Source: Microstegium vimineum (lineage: Eukaryota; Streptophyta; Magnoliopsida; Poales; Poaceae). From it: DNA of 64,000 nucleotides. The translations under genes were made by a program, and so were the position numbers. Positions 12,201-23,789 of this stretch are shown one piece after another (position 1 is the stretch's first letter; every line of letters begins with the position of its first letter). The notes below the pieces were generated by a model. It was given only the letters and a program-made list of their open reading frames with translations, was not told the DNA's origin and searched no databases. The stretch spans positions 28,818,553 to 28,882,552 of the forward strand of contig CM039129.1 in assembly GCA_022036555.1 (NCBI GenBank), read 5' to 3'.

Positions 12201-13242
12201 CTTCGCAGAGCTACGACGAGTGCGGAGCTTGCGCTAACGTGGAACGACGGCGACCAGAGGGGTGCGGTCCACGGCGCAGAGCTCGTGCTCGCGCGGAGGG
12301 GCACGGCGGGGTCTTACCGAGGCTCACCGGTCGTCGTTGCGGGCTCGGGGAGGCGAGGTGCAGGTACTGCGGAGATGGAGAGGGCGGCGGTGCTCCGAGG
12401 CAGCCGGAACGGCGGTGATGCCGCTCGGCGTCGCGGCGGCGGTGCGGTCTGGTGCGCGCGCGAGAGAGGGCGAGGCGAGAGCTGGAGAGGGGGATGGCGT
12501 TCAGCAGGGGACAGAATGGAGGGAGGAGGAACCAGGGCGCGTCCGCCTTGGGTGTAGGCGCGGCTCGGCCAGAGCTCGGTGGCCACGCGGGTGTCGTCGG
12601 CGGACATGGCGGCCACACGGCGCTCGGCGTCTGTGCGCAGTCGGGCGCACGCACGCGGCTCGTGAGGCGCGGGCAGGAACCGACGTGGGCGTGCGGGGCA
12701 GGCAGGGCTAGCTTGCTCGGCTGGGCCGCTTCGTTGGTGCCAGCCCTGCAAGGGAAGGAAATCTTTTTCCTTTTTTTTTCTTTTCTATTTTCAAATCTTT
12801 GTTTTGATTTGTTTCTTTTTCAAACAATTTTAAAAACTCAAAACCAAGCTTTGGTGTGAACACCAAAGTTGTTCCAAATAATTTAAACTAAATTTTTGCT
12901 TGAGAAGTCTAGGCTTAATTCTTTAGAGTTTTTGAGTTAAGATTTAAAATCAATATGTGAAACCTTTTTTTATTAAAAGATGATGAATTCAAAATGGCTT
13001 TTAAACTTTGTTTCTCATTTTAAGCACAGGGCTTTAGAGCACGATTAATTAAGTGTAGTGCTTTCAAGATTGGATTCAAACACCATGAATTTATGAATTC
13101 AACTTACTTTCACATTCTAAGCAGAGTTAACTTAAACTTGATTTCAATATGAGATGCCATGATGCTTCATGATGATGCTTATGCAATGAATGATTTGCAA
13201 TGATCATGTGGATTATGCAAAGCTTAACACCAAGGTGTTACA
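9268..13242 (-). mobile_element. Solo LTR B, 3975 bp, inserted in gag of element A
   Basis: The ends are TGTAACAG... and ...GTGTTACA (TG..CA type), with perfect 5-bp duplications ACATG at 9263-9267 and 13243-13247. No internal coding region exists, so it is most simply a solo LTR left by recombination. The minus strand begins TGTAACACC, a start typical of long Del/Tekay-type LTRs, so I place it on that strand. A block at 10028-10080 matches 20511-20563 in fragment D. The centre (about 11830-12760) is a GC-rich island in otherwise AT-rich sequence. The many overlapping ORFs there look like composition artefacts. Confidence 0.85.
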
Positions 13243-13247
13243 ACATG

Positions 13248-13781
13248 CTCACCAAGACATGACCGTACCACAACGGGCCGGTCAAACACACGCTCCAGGA
13301 GTGTGACATGATGGCCAGGTACTTCAAGGCCGTCCCCGACAGGGACGACCAGGCGAAGCAGCCGGACGGCCTACAACGCTTTCGAGGCCCTTGGCCTACA
13401 CAGGGAGAAGCTCCGATCCTCGGGGGCTCCCTTCTAGGGAATCGTCCCCGGAAGACAAACGTTACCCCTGGGGTAGATCGACCTACCCATCACGTTCGGG
13501 GAGTCGGACAACTTCCGGAGCGAGGACCTTACCTTCGAGGTCGTGGCTTACCGTGGTACCTACCATGTGGTGTTGGGGAGGCCGTGCTACGCGAATTTCA
13601 TGGTCGTCCCCAACTACACTTACCTCAAGCTCAAGATGTCGGGGCCATGCGGCATCATCACGGTCTCAAGGTTGCGTACCAGTGCGAGGTAGACTGCTGC
13701 GAGAACACCATGGCCGAGGTGCGCAGCGAGGAGCTGGTGGCGGTGATCGAGGCCGCGGACAAGATGGACGTCGATCCCTAG
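13248..13781 (+). pseudogene. Nucleocapsid end and protease of element A
   Basis: After the solo LTR the gag frame resumes with a zinc-knuckle-like stretch (about 13260-13305). The residues are PYH, then GPVKH, then TLQEC, so the spacing is x2-H-x5-H-x4-C, and the first Cys codon has become TGA. Downstream, 13480-13660 holds the retroviral-type aspartic protease tail in mixed frames (FEVVAYRGTYHVVLGRP, then NYTYLKLKM). The active-site segment is not clearly preserved. Normally RT would follow, but the coding trace ends at about 13780, and the antisense ORF's 3' end is met about 600 bp later. Confidence 0.7.
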
Positions 13782-14375
13782 AGCACGAAGAGCTCGGACG
13801 CCTAGAGCACAAACAACTATGTTTTTTATCTACTTTCATTAATTACTCTAGCACATTGTACATACGCATGTAATATTTCTTAAGCAAAAAAGTTCGAGGA
13901 ATAAAAATGTGGGAACTCTCGAACCAATCGCTTAACAAGGTGCGCTCAAGGTGCGTGCTAGAGCACACCTCGCTTGGGGCTAGCAAGGGGGGAACCCCCT
14001 ATTTTTCTCTCCAAAAAGCTTTTTTGCATCAAGACCCGCATCCCTTTTCCCGCTGAGAACGAAAACTTCGCTTTCCCCGGCCAAGGGAGAAAATCTCACC
14101 GGACCGCGGCAACGGGCCGTGAGGTACTCCGACTCCCAGAAGTCAAGTGCTTCCACCCGACTCCCCATCCGAGCAGATCAAATCCCTTCCCAGTAAAGGC
14201 AAAGCAAGTAGATCGAAATAGAAAAAATGTGGAAACCAGAAAACAAGCGAACTTAAAACGAAGCTCACTAATGTGCAATAGAACTTGTCCAAAGCCCTCT
14301 AGGGCGCATCGTGCCAAAGGATAAATTAAATATTTTTTGCATGGACCCTCGGCCCTGATTACTGACCATGCAGGG
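13782..14375. other. Pol-less junction between protease and antisense ORF of element A
   Basis: About 600 bp without recognisable RT, RNase H or integrase words on either strand. On the minus strand this is the 3' flank of the extra ORF. The region is AT-richer around 13810-13900. In element E the corresponding interval (42791-47030) contains the entire pol region. Confidence 0.6.
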
Positions 14376-16018
14376 TCACTCTTCCGGCGGCGGCGGGAAC
14401 ACCTCCTCTTCAAGCTTGGTGGCCAGGGTCATCGCGGGCTCCTCCGCGGCAGCCTCGACCTGGTCGAGTAGGTCCTCTGGGGCGTCCAAGGGATAACCTT
14501 CGCTGACGAGCGTAGGAGTCACCGCGTCGTAGAGGCAGACAGCGATCGCCATGTGGACTCCGACGCGCAGGGCCTCCCGGATCCGAGCTTGGCCCCGCTC
14601 CCAGAGCAAGCCGACACGAGTCCTGGTCACGTCAGGCCCATCCTCGACGGCTGGCACGCCGAAGAGGTCGCACACTCCGTGCACGGTCTCGCGCAACGTC
14701 TGTGATTCCTGTGCATCAGCACACAACTCTGGGGCAACAAGAAGGAGGTCTCAACCTCCGAGCGAAAAGACACACAATACCAAGACAAACAGGTAGAGGA
14801 AGGCAACATACCTTCATTCTCCCTCTCTAGGCCATGGATCATTACGCGGAGTTGCGAGGCGACTGTTGTCAACTCGCCAACCTGGTTGGAGAATGCCAGG
14901 ATCTGCCGCTCAGCATCGGCGCCACGCTCTTGCGCCCGGACCGAGAGGGCCTCGAAGTGAGCCACGGCGTCGTCGCGTTCCCGACGGTTGTTCTCGCGCT
15001 AGAACCGCATGGTGTTGCGCTCCTCCTCCATGGAGTTCAGCGCCGAGATGGCCCGACGCCGTGCCTCCGCCTCAGCGTCATGCTCGGCCCTCAACCGCTC
15101 GACTTCACCCTGACACGCCGCGCGCTCATCCTCTAGCATCAGGCGGACAACTGCGGCATCGGCACGAGCCTCGCTCCGCTCCTGCTCAGCCCGCTCGGCG
15201 TTGGTGGCGCTCTGGCGTGCCAGCATTTGGGCGTCCGCCACCCATGATGACGAGGCGGCCAGCTGCTCCTCCAACTCCACCGCACGATGGCGAGTCGCCA
15301 CGAGCTCCTTCGCCACATCGGCTTCCCCGGTGGACGTCCACGACCCGGGATCCCACCGACCGAGCTCGCGACGGAGAAAGTTGGACTTCCCGGCACTCAT
15401 CGCCATCAGAATATGCATGGATGAAGATGTCAAGAAGTCGATCAAAAAGAAGTAGTACTTATGGTTACGGCTGAGTGGCTCCTTACGTTGCCATGATGAG
15501 ACAAGTCCTCGCGAAGCGCCGCGACCGCCCTCTGGATCAACTCCACCGCGTGCGCAACAAGGTGATTGTTCTCTTGACGGGAAGCCGGAGCTCGTGCTGG
15601 TCGTCCATCACGAACACCGGCACCCCCTGGTTCGTCCGATCGACCCAGGCAATCGGATCGCTATCCCCGAAGGCACGGAGGTCGGGACCCAGCCGACGTA
15701 GTGCCCCAGGGGTGACGCTCCCCCTAGCTCCAGCCACCTCGCCTGGCGAGTTCACGCTGGACTGGTAAAGGACCGCCTTCGATGTGCGGGCAGTCGCGCA
15801 CACGCATCCTCGGTAAAGGACCGGGGGCCCACCGTGTCCCGGGCTGGCATGTTGGGAGGAAGGGGACTATCCAGGGGCCCCTCCTCACTTGCCCCGGTCG
15901 CCGCTGCCTCGGCCTCAGACGTCATGGCCGCGACGTCCGCTGTCCCGTCCACGCCGTCAGGGCCGCCCCCATCGGGCACGGCCACCGTGGTCACCACCGC
16001 TGTGTCCTCTGATGCCGC
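14376..16018 (-). pseudogene. Antisense extra ORF of element A, C-terminal half
   Basis: This is the continuation of the minus-strand ORF from 22480-23682. It includes a charged coiled-coil segment (15445-15000, heptad-like runs such as AVELEEQLAASS and EVERLRAEHDAEAEARRR). A probable 83-bp intron (14811-14729, GTATGT...CCCCAG) lies before a C-terminal exon ending in an acidic tail at 14376. The coiled coil, the intron position and the C-terminal domain all match the plus-strand ORF of element E (41633-42790, intron 42246-42338). The insertion of element C at 16019 separates it from its N-terminus, and the frame shifts several times. Function is unknown. The family is known only as an extra protein of Tat-lineage retrotransposons. 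Confidence 0.75.
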
Positions 16019-16515
16019 TGTTGGGGATATTACCTCGACATATCCCCGAGGACCTTATGGGCCTGCCGACCAGAAGATGGCCCGACCCACGAGGCCTTGC
16101 GGCACGCAACCAGCCCGTCGTGCTTGCCAAGGACTTCGAAGAAGCCTTCCTCGCCAAGAAGAATCCTAGTAGATAGACTCGGATCCCTTACCTAAAGGGA
16201 CCGATCGTAATCTGTTAAGATATGGAAATTGTAACCCTACTCCTCGGCTATATAAGGCGAGCAAGGATTCCCTCCAAAACATACACATACAATCCCCTAG
16301 ATCTCATCTACGGATCTTGTAACCTAGTACTCATATCAATCCAGCCACCAAAACACATGACGTAGGGTATTACGGCGATTTGCCGGCCCAAACCTATCTA
16401 AATCGCCGTGTCTACGCTCTTTGTGTTATGCTTGATCGCCATCGCCACACCTCCGCCTACAATCTACTACCATGGGGTACCCCCTAGGTACACTGAGATG
16501 CATATTTCGTCGACA
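16019..16515 (+). repeat. 5' LTR of element C
   Basis: A 497-bp LTR bounded by TGTTGG and CGACA and followed by the shared primer-site motif. It is a different family from element A: the LTR is shorter and its body is unrelated by eye. Confidence 0.8.
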
Positions 16516-16551
16516 GTTGGCGCGCTAGGTAGGGGTGTGTGCATCGACTTC

Positions 16552-18716
16552 ATGGTTCGTCAAGCGGTTACGTTCCCGGATTCGATGGTCCTCCCGACGG
16601 CAGGCACCGTGCTCCAGATCGGATCCATGTCCTGGACCATCGGATCCACCCCACACGGGAAGATGCGCTGCTCACAGCGTCGTCCCATCACACCGACACA
16701 CCACCCGCAAAAGAAGATCAACATCGACGACTTGATCGATGCCATCAATCGCTCCAATACCGGCATCACCGAGTGCACCGACCTCGTTCAAGCGGTGCGA
16801 CGCTGACTCCCTGGCCATCACGGCCGCCGACCACGCAATCATTGAGTCACGACGAAAGCGACGACTGTGGTGACCAGGGCACCCACCTCCCTCTAGCAAT
16901 GCCTCACGGCCTCCACAAGTAGGCGGTGGTTTTCCAACACCAGATGCTCCGATCAGCCTTCGACCAAATCCCGACGCCCCCATCGTGAACACCGTCGTGA
17001 TCTCCACGACCCCCAGCGACTCCGAGCTGGTAGTGTCCCTCGATGGCACTATCTCCCCAGATTCCATCACCAGCACAAGGACCGAAGTCGTCAGCCCCTC
17101 GAGATCGACCGACAGCTTCCCAGAGTTCCCTCTGGGCTTTGGCAGGGTGATTTTTCAAGTCTCCGCTGATAGTGTCGCTCCCGACAATGAAGCAGACACT
17201 GAATGCGCCGCAAGGGAGCAGCGCAAAGCTGACCGCGCGTGGAGACACGACGACGAACTCCACAAGTAGGAGAGGCGCGACCAGGAGCGTCTCGAGCAGG
17301 AATGCATCACACAAGGACAACGCGAGAAGGAACAGAGGAACCGCGGTAACCTGCCACGGTGCTATCTCCAGTACGAGTTGGACATGATGGGCGACGTCCT
17401 GGTGTACTTGACCCCCAGCGCCAATCTGGTGGCAGCCGTCTGCGAGCTATCCAAAGTTCAAGGCACGCCTATGGTCGAGAAGATAGACGCCCACATCAAG
17501 GCAGCCGTGGTCCAGGTAAAAAGGAAGGGGCAAATGCTCGAGTCCTCCGGCCAATCCCACAGCAGGAACCACTCGTGAAACCCTCTGAGGGAGCACCACC
17601 GAAGATCTCCAAGATACGACGAGGAAGACCACAACGGGCCCGCCATGGCTGGACGCTAGAACCGGTGCATCGGAGTCCTCCGAGGGACCACAGGCGGAGA
17701 CCCCCTCGGCGCTACGACAGTGAAGATGACAGGGTCCACCGCGGCCGAACACCGGAACCCATACGCCGGAGCCCCCCGAGACAGTGCCGACAAAGATCAC
17801 CAAGGTACGATGATGACGAGCACCACAGCCCCAGGCGCAACCGAGCACCAGCGCCACGAGCCACGGGAGGACTACGCCTCTTTTCAGCTCACCTGCGGGG
17901 CATCCATTGGCCTCAGAACTTCAGAGTGACATCAGTGGAGAAATACGACAACAAGGAAGATCCGGAACAATGGGCGTCCACGTACGAGATCGCCGTACAT
18001 GCCGCTGGAGGAGACCAGGACGTGATGGCTAATTACCTATCGGTAATGTTGTCGCCCTCTACCATCAGTTGGCTTCAGAAAATCCCGGAAGGCTCCATCG
18101 ATAGCTGGGAAGACCTCAAGGAAATCTTCATCAAGACGTACAAAGCCACGTGCGTCCAGCCGGGGACACATTATGACTTGGAGAGGATCTGCCAGAGGAG
18201 CAACGAAAGCCTCCGGGAGTACATCAGGCGTTTCTTCGATAAGCGTCTGAGCATAACAGAGATCTCCGACCCGGAAGCCATCGCCATCTTCTCCAACGGC
18301 CTGCGTGTGGACGACCTCCGAAACAAGTTGGCTCGGAAGAACTTAAAAACCATAGAGCAAATGATGATGATTGCGAACCCGTACGCCAACCAAGACGACA
18401 CCACCCGCAGCAGAGAAATTAGATGGTGCCACTCCCGTTCTCCAGAACGCGTAGGGAATAACAATCGCCGACCAGACCACCGAAGCGAAAGAGGACCCAG
18501 TGACCACCGTGACTAACGGCCACGCAACTCCGAGCACCGTCCGCAGAAGTACGACTACAGGCAAAACAACCGCTATGTCACAAGCACAGACGCCCGTCCA
18601 AAGAAAAACTACTACGAAAGCTACAAGAAGTTCCTCGACGGACCATGCCCAATACATAAGAACTCCAAACACTCCCTGTGAGATTGTGAACTCATCGAGA
18701 TGAAAATGAAGGACAA
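16552..18716 (+). pseudogene. gag of element C
   Basis: The protein is readable across several frames. The N-terminal part (16552-16806) is followed by a charged segment (17200-17350). The basic/Arg-Pro-rich linker has two copies of an RRSPPRxxRRRPPR-like unit (17650-17800). The capsid domain (17890-18400) has VEKYDNKEDPEQWASTYEI, ISWLQKIPEGSIDSWEDLK and SNESLREYIRRFFDKR. A knuckle with CPIH, SKH and DC at 18640-18690 follows and is interrupted by a stop. Stops at 16804-16806 and 17267-17269 and frame changes make it non-functional. The longest open frame is 17359-18516. Confidence 0.8.
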
Positions 18717-19409
18717 ATCTGACAAGAGACAGAAGAAGAACGGAGAAGACAGAGGCAAGGACCAAGGAACCCCAGCGCCTGAATTCCGAGCAACCTCAAT
18801 GACGTACTCCATATTCGGAGGCAGCGTGCTTGTTGAGGGGGAAAGACAATGCCACCAAATCCGCAAGGATGTTTACTCGCTCGCCGCCACAGGAGAGAAC
18901 GCAGCCGAGGCTTGCTCCCTCGACTGGTCGGAGCAACCAACCAGCTTCTCCGGAGAAGACGTGTGGACGGACTACAGACACCCTGGTCGATTCCCACTAA
19001 TCATCAATCCAACCATCGCAACGTGCTGCTTCAGGAAGGTCCTAGTCGACGGGGCAATGCCATCAACATCATCTTCGCCGACGCGTTTCACCAGCTCGAA
19101 TATTCAAAGAAAGATCTCCTCCCAGCAAACTTCTCCTTCTGGGGAATCATCCCAAATAAGGCATCAACGCCGATAGAGCAGATCACCCTACCTGTGCAGT
19201 TCGGCGACAAGAATCACTTCAGGGTCGAGAACATCAACTTCATCGTTGCCGAATTCGAAACAGCCTACCACGCGATACTTGGTCGACCGGCGCTTGCCAA
19301 GCTAGTGGCAGTCCCGCATTACACATACATGGTGTTGAAAATCCCGACACCACAAGGCATCCTCAGCCTTCACACCAACCTGAAGATAGCATACAAGTGC
19401 GAGCAGTAG
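18717..19409 (+). pseudogene. Aspartic protease region of element C
   Basis: A linker is followed by KVLVDG (about 19035-19052), the retropepsin active-site context. A frame change then leads into the flap and C-terminal part (19056-19409: NFSFWGIIPNKAS, IVAEFETAYHAILGRPALAK, HYTYMVLKIPTPQGI). The frame ends in TAG 19407-19409. The trace continues to 19566 as a Lys/Thr-rich linker and is cut there. RT is absent. Confidence 0.75.
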
Positions 19410-19566
19410 ACAATCAGTGCCATCGAGAAGCCCCGTGCCCAGAACACGTACACCTCCAGCGACAACGACAAACCCGCCGCCAAGAAGCAGAAAGAAGCAG
19501 AACCAACGACGACCACCGCCGACCACGCCCTCGAACAGACGCAGAAACTACCAACCCTCGGCGACG

Positions 19567-22440
19567 TGTGAGGACCCCCAAATGTAACCATAATCCAATA
19601 AGTTTGTATTAGGTACTTCCCTACCAATAAATGAAGGTGCTTCATCTCATACATGTCCCACGTAATCAAAATAACTTGTGCAAAACGCCCACGGCTATCA
19701 CGGAACCGCCCAACATATAAGAGCACTAGTGTAATGGTCATCATTTATGACAACACTGTCACACTAGAGCCCATATAAGCCCGGTAGTCCTTGAATTCTC
19801 GAAGGATCTCAAACCACAATAAGTAAGAACTCGAGATCGTACACTAGATTCAGTAACCGCACATCCACAGTGATAAGTTCGAAACGAAATAACATTACAA
19901 CAGAGTTTAAAGAAGTGTTATTACAACACCAAGTTCAAATCAATGTAGCGGAAGTCTTGTTTTCAAAACACCCATTGCAAACTGTTTAACACAAATATAG
20001 TGTCGTGCTTAGTACAGTCCCATCAAAAGGAACAAGGAGAGACATCAGAATTCACCATTGCCCATGGCCTTCACTCATCATCACATGCAGGGTAGAGGCA
20101 CGCCTGGCATTGACCAGAATAGACCATAACATCTGCAACAAGGGTAAGGAAACCCTGAGTACTCAATTGTACTCAGCTAGACTTACCCGACAGAGGGATA
20201 GATATATAACCATAGACACTTCAAGAATTATGCAAGGCTTTATCAGGTGGATCTCATGAGATAGCATATTTTTGCATAAAAGAGCATCCTAATTACTCAT
20301 GTATATTCTCATAGTTAGAAAACAATATTTGGTAGTAGATTAAGTAACATTAATCAGATCTCATTAGCACCTGTACTAGAGCAATCACTGAGTTATCAAA
20401 CAATAATAACCATACTGTGCTTGGCATAAAACCACATAACCATCTTTTGGTTACTTATTAGAGTTCAGGTTTCTACAGTGGGAGGAAGATCTTTCAAGTT
20501 TCTCACTGATAGGGAGAGACCGCGATTCGAATCGAGTTCCTATCCAGCTGGAGGTTTATTCCTCAATCACACCCAAGTATGCCTGCCGACACACTTATAC
20601 GGGTCACCTTCAATATAGCTCGGGTAGCCGCGGACCTCCCGGGTACAGGCATGAGTAGCGACTCACGGATAGCCAGGTTGCTCAAGTAGATCCTGCCCAC
20701 GGTCCCGGCTAGGTAGCTCAGGTCATACTTGCCCACGACTAGTATGCCGCTCGTGGTCTTCATGACCCAAGTAGGGGGAAATCCGGCCCGAACATACAGA
20801 GTTAGGCTTCGCGGTCGAAACGAGTTATTTAGCCAGCTATGATGGAGGCATGCGTTCAATCTCGACAGATGTCCAACCACGATCCAGTGCCTAGCGACAT
20901 AGGCGGAGAGAACCGGCTCACAAGACCTCCAAGTCAAGTGGCTCACAACACCTTGTCCGCCCGGTCTCGATTTATTACTTCCACATGGTTATTTTCCACG
21001 ATAGCAAATATAGCCAACCGTGACCAGCAACCTATCTTTGTGGGGGATGGTAGACCACCCACAATACCGATCTAAGCATGGCTAAGCAGAGGATTCGATC
21101 ATGGTCCTACAAGGTTCTTTTTGTTGGACAAGGGAGATATAATGCATCAAAGGGTTTCATTCCAACTCCTACTAACTTAACGCACAAGCAAGTGGTTGGA
21201 TTGTAAGTAAAATACTTTAAATAGAGTAAGAAGGTGTATAATACTCCGGGGCTTGCCTTTCACAGAGGTGGAGGGAAGGTGGTTTGGGGACTCAGGAAGG
21301 TCAGGTCCCTGTTCTCCTTCTTCTGGAACTTCTGGAGCTTGAATCTCCGTGGGACTCCTCCTTCGAGCTCCCCAAACTCCAGCAAGGTCACTCCATCCGG
21401 CGATCCTAGATGCATGTGTACATGTATGATGAGACATGTCTAATGCATATGATGTAATGCTCATGATGAATGTATTATGCAACATTTTATCTCATTGACC
21501 GAATATGTGCAAATCTCTTCGGCCGTAGAGAAGTTAACACTTACCCTTCTGTAGCAACCTGTAATAGAGCTTCTCCTTTGAGGTAAGCTCTCTTACACCT
21601 GCACTTAGAGAAGTTTTATGGTTTAAGATACTTGCTTAACTTACACAAAGCATACATCACTTGTAACAATCACAACATGGCATACAAACACTTAAAACGC
21701 AGCTAGAAGAAAACTGTGTAGCTAGAGCTACACACAACCAAAAATTACAAACTTGGACATTCTGGAAAGCTAATGAAATTGTTTACAAAACATTCTATAC
21801 AATCTCCAGCTAGATCCAATATTAAAAAGGCCTAACAGACACTTTAAGCAAAGTTGTTTTCAAGAAACAGGAAACACAGATTTAAAGCTGAACTTGTAAA
21901 ACATGCCTAGATTAAACTAAACAGGTTAAGGCCATGAAAATTTAACACCAGATAGATTATCAAGTTATCTACAACAAAGCCAACTATAGCTACTGATGAA
22001 ACTAAACATAAATAGCTCAAACAAGTCTAGCAAGAAAACATATTCCAGCTGTTTTAACAGATTCCAGATAGCACTTAAGATAACTGTAAAGCTACTAACT
22101 GGCATTCCAAAAATTATGATAACATTAGACAAGCTAGATTACATAAATAGCTACCACCGTGGTATTCACAACATCAACAGAAAACATACATAAAATAAGG
22201 TTAATATTACTTCTTTCCTGGTGATGAGGAAACAAGCACACTTAAAGCATTAATTACTTAAACAATTTGAAATGTGTAAAACAACAGATTTCATATTTTT
22301 CTTAGCTTATACTCAGCAAACAACACATGTACAAAAATTACCAAGCACATCAAACACATTTAACTTAGTTTGGCAAAATTAACAAGGGTGCATTTACTTA
22401 ATTAAGCATTTAACCAAAAGGACTACAACATGCAATTAAA
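19567..22440 (-). mobile_element. LTR fragment D, related to solo LTR B
   Basis: It starts at a TGTGAGGACC-type end directly after element C protease-linker sequence. It shares several collinear blocks with solo LTR B, for example 20511-20563 against 10028-10080, and 20130-20190 against 9688-9745 (CTGCAACAAGG, AAACCCTGAGTAC, ACTCAGCTAGACTTACCCG). The similarity fades just before the GC-rich island of B, so the right part is missing. The right boundary (22190-22480) is where antisense-ORF sequence of element A resumes. A deletion probably joined the two, since no terminal CA with a duplication is visible. Confidence 0.65.
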
Positions 22441-22479
22441 TTAAAGGACTACTGGTCCAGCTCCGTGCGACGCAAGGCC

Positions 22480-23682
22480 CTAGCAACCTTTCATTTCCTC
22501 CTCTTGACGGCCTCCGCGCGCTGCTGCGCGTTCCGCTCCCGGTTCGACGCCCGCTGCGCCGGCGGAACGGGAAGGGGGGCCGCCATGTGATGAGCCATCG
22601 AGCGAGGCCCTTGCAGGAGAAGAACAGGAGGCGCACAGGTCAGCCTCACCAAAACAAGGGCAACATAGGTAAAAAAATAGCATAGCATGGTCCAGACTCA
22701 CCAGCTCAACGAAGTTGAGGTCCGGGCGCATCAGCAGGCAGCGATAGACGCCGTCCTCGTCTAGGGCGTGCCCCAGCAGCCTCCGGGTGACAGTGATCGC
22801 ATCCTCGAGGCTCAGGTCCGCCTCCGCCATGGTGGACCGTGCACATGACACTCTGGGCACCATCTCATGCAACCAGCGCTCCCTGACCATGAGCGGGAGC
22901 ACCCGGCGCTGCAGGGACTGCACAACGACCTCCGAGAAGTTCAGTTCCTGGTCCCGGAGCCACGCCAAGCTCCAGCGATAGGGCTCTATCCCAGCGAGCT
23001 CCTTGGGGGTCGGGCCGTAGTGCCGGCTACGGAGCTCCTCGGCAAAGCGTCGACCCGTGTAAACTGGAAGCGGCGCCTCGGGGTGGTTTCAGATATAGAA
23101 CCACTGCGAGTGCCATTCCCGGTTCGACGAGAACCCCCATGTCGACATGTAGAGGTGCGAATTGGTCAAGTGGAGGCTGATGGCACACCCCCCGCTCGGC
23201 GCCACCCATCTCATGCCGCCAGAGTATAGGAGGAACACGGTCGCCTTGAAGAAGAATTTCCACTAGACAAAGTCCGGCTCCGTCGCCAGCATCCCCTCCG
23301 ACATGGCCGCGAAATCCGCAAGGTGGAGGACGGAGTTGGGGTTGAGATTATGTAGTTCAATCCCGTAGTGGTAGAGGATCTCGCGGAAGAAGCGAGACAA
23401 CGGCGTTCCGAACCCACGTTCGTGGAATGGCAGGAAGGAAACCACATACCCCTCTGGCGGGTTCGGAACGTCGACGCCGGTGGGGACGATCCACTCCAGA
23501 TGACCGTCGGCGGAGAGCTCGGGGCACAGTAGTCCCGCGTCCACCATCTCGAGTGCCCGCCCATGTTCGAGCGTGCATCGGACCCAGCTCCTCACCGGAG
23601 GTTCTCCGACCATGGGGGATGAGCATGGGGAACGACTTGCAGCACGGCGGAAGGCGTGGCTAAGGTGGAGATGCGACGGCAC
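22480..23682 (-). pseudogene. Antisense extra ORF of element A, N-terminal half (PF04195-like)
   Basis: On the minus strand from about 23682 to 23260 lies the domain called putative gypsy-type transposon (PF04195). It has NPPEGYVVSFLPFHERGFG, SRFFREILYHYGIELHNLNP and a DFAAMSEGM segment. A conserved tail in other frames follows to 22480, with YTGRRF, ELRSRHYG and LVELV-type words. The matching region of element E is 38763-39500. A TATAAATA box sits about 95 bp upstream of the frame (23776-23783). The gene is antisense to gag and interrupted by element C/D between 22480 and 16018. The biochemical role is unknown. Confidence 0.8.
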
Positions 23683-23775
23683 GAACCCTAGATTCGAAGG
23701 AAGGCGGCGCGAGCTAGAAGAGGAGGTGAAGAAGGAAAATAGTGCGAGCTCATGGGGGACGACGCGGCGTGAAGA

Positions 23776-23783
23776 TATTTATA
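23776..23783 (-). promoter_or_regulatory. TATA box of the antisense ORF in element A
   Basis: The minus strand reads CCCTATAAATATC, roughly 100 bp before the ORF. Element E has the same TATAAATA word before its homologous ORF (38426-38433). Confidence 0.6.
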
Positions 23784-23789
23784 GGGACC

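Larger units (their letters stand above)
16019..19566 (+). mobile_element. Ty3/Gypsy (Tat-type) element C, 5' portion only
   Basis: The 5' LTR at 16019-16515 begins TGTTGGGGATATTACC, ends TTCGTCGACA and has a TATATAAG promoter box at 16249-16256. The primer site (TTGGCGCGCTAGGTAGGGG) and decayed gag and protease follow. It inserted into the antisense ORF of element A. A probable duplication (GCCGC, 16014-16018) cannot be confirmed because the right end is lost. The coding trace is cut at 19567 by LTR fragment D. No pol or 3' LTR is present before element A sequence resumes at about 22480. Confidence 0.8.

Noticed and set aside
11967..12859. Several overlapping GC-rich frames on both strands suggesting a host gene
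   Set aside because: They lie wholly inside the solo LTR with its TSD, overlap in all frames, and are Arg/Gly/Pro-rich without domains. This is typical of GC-rich non-coding DNA.
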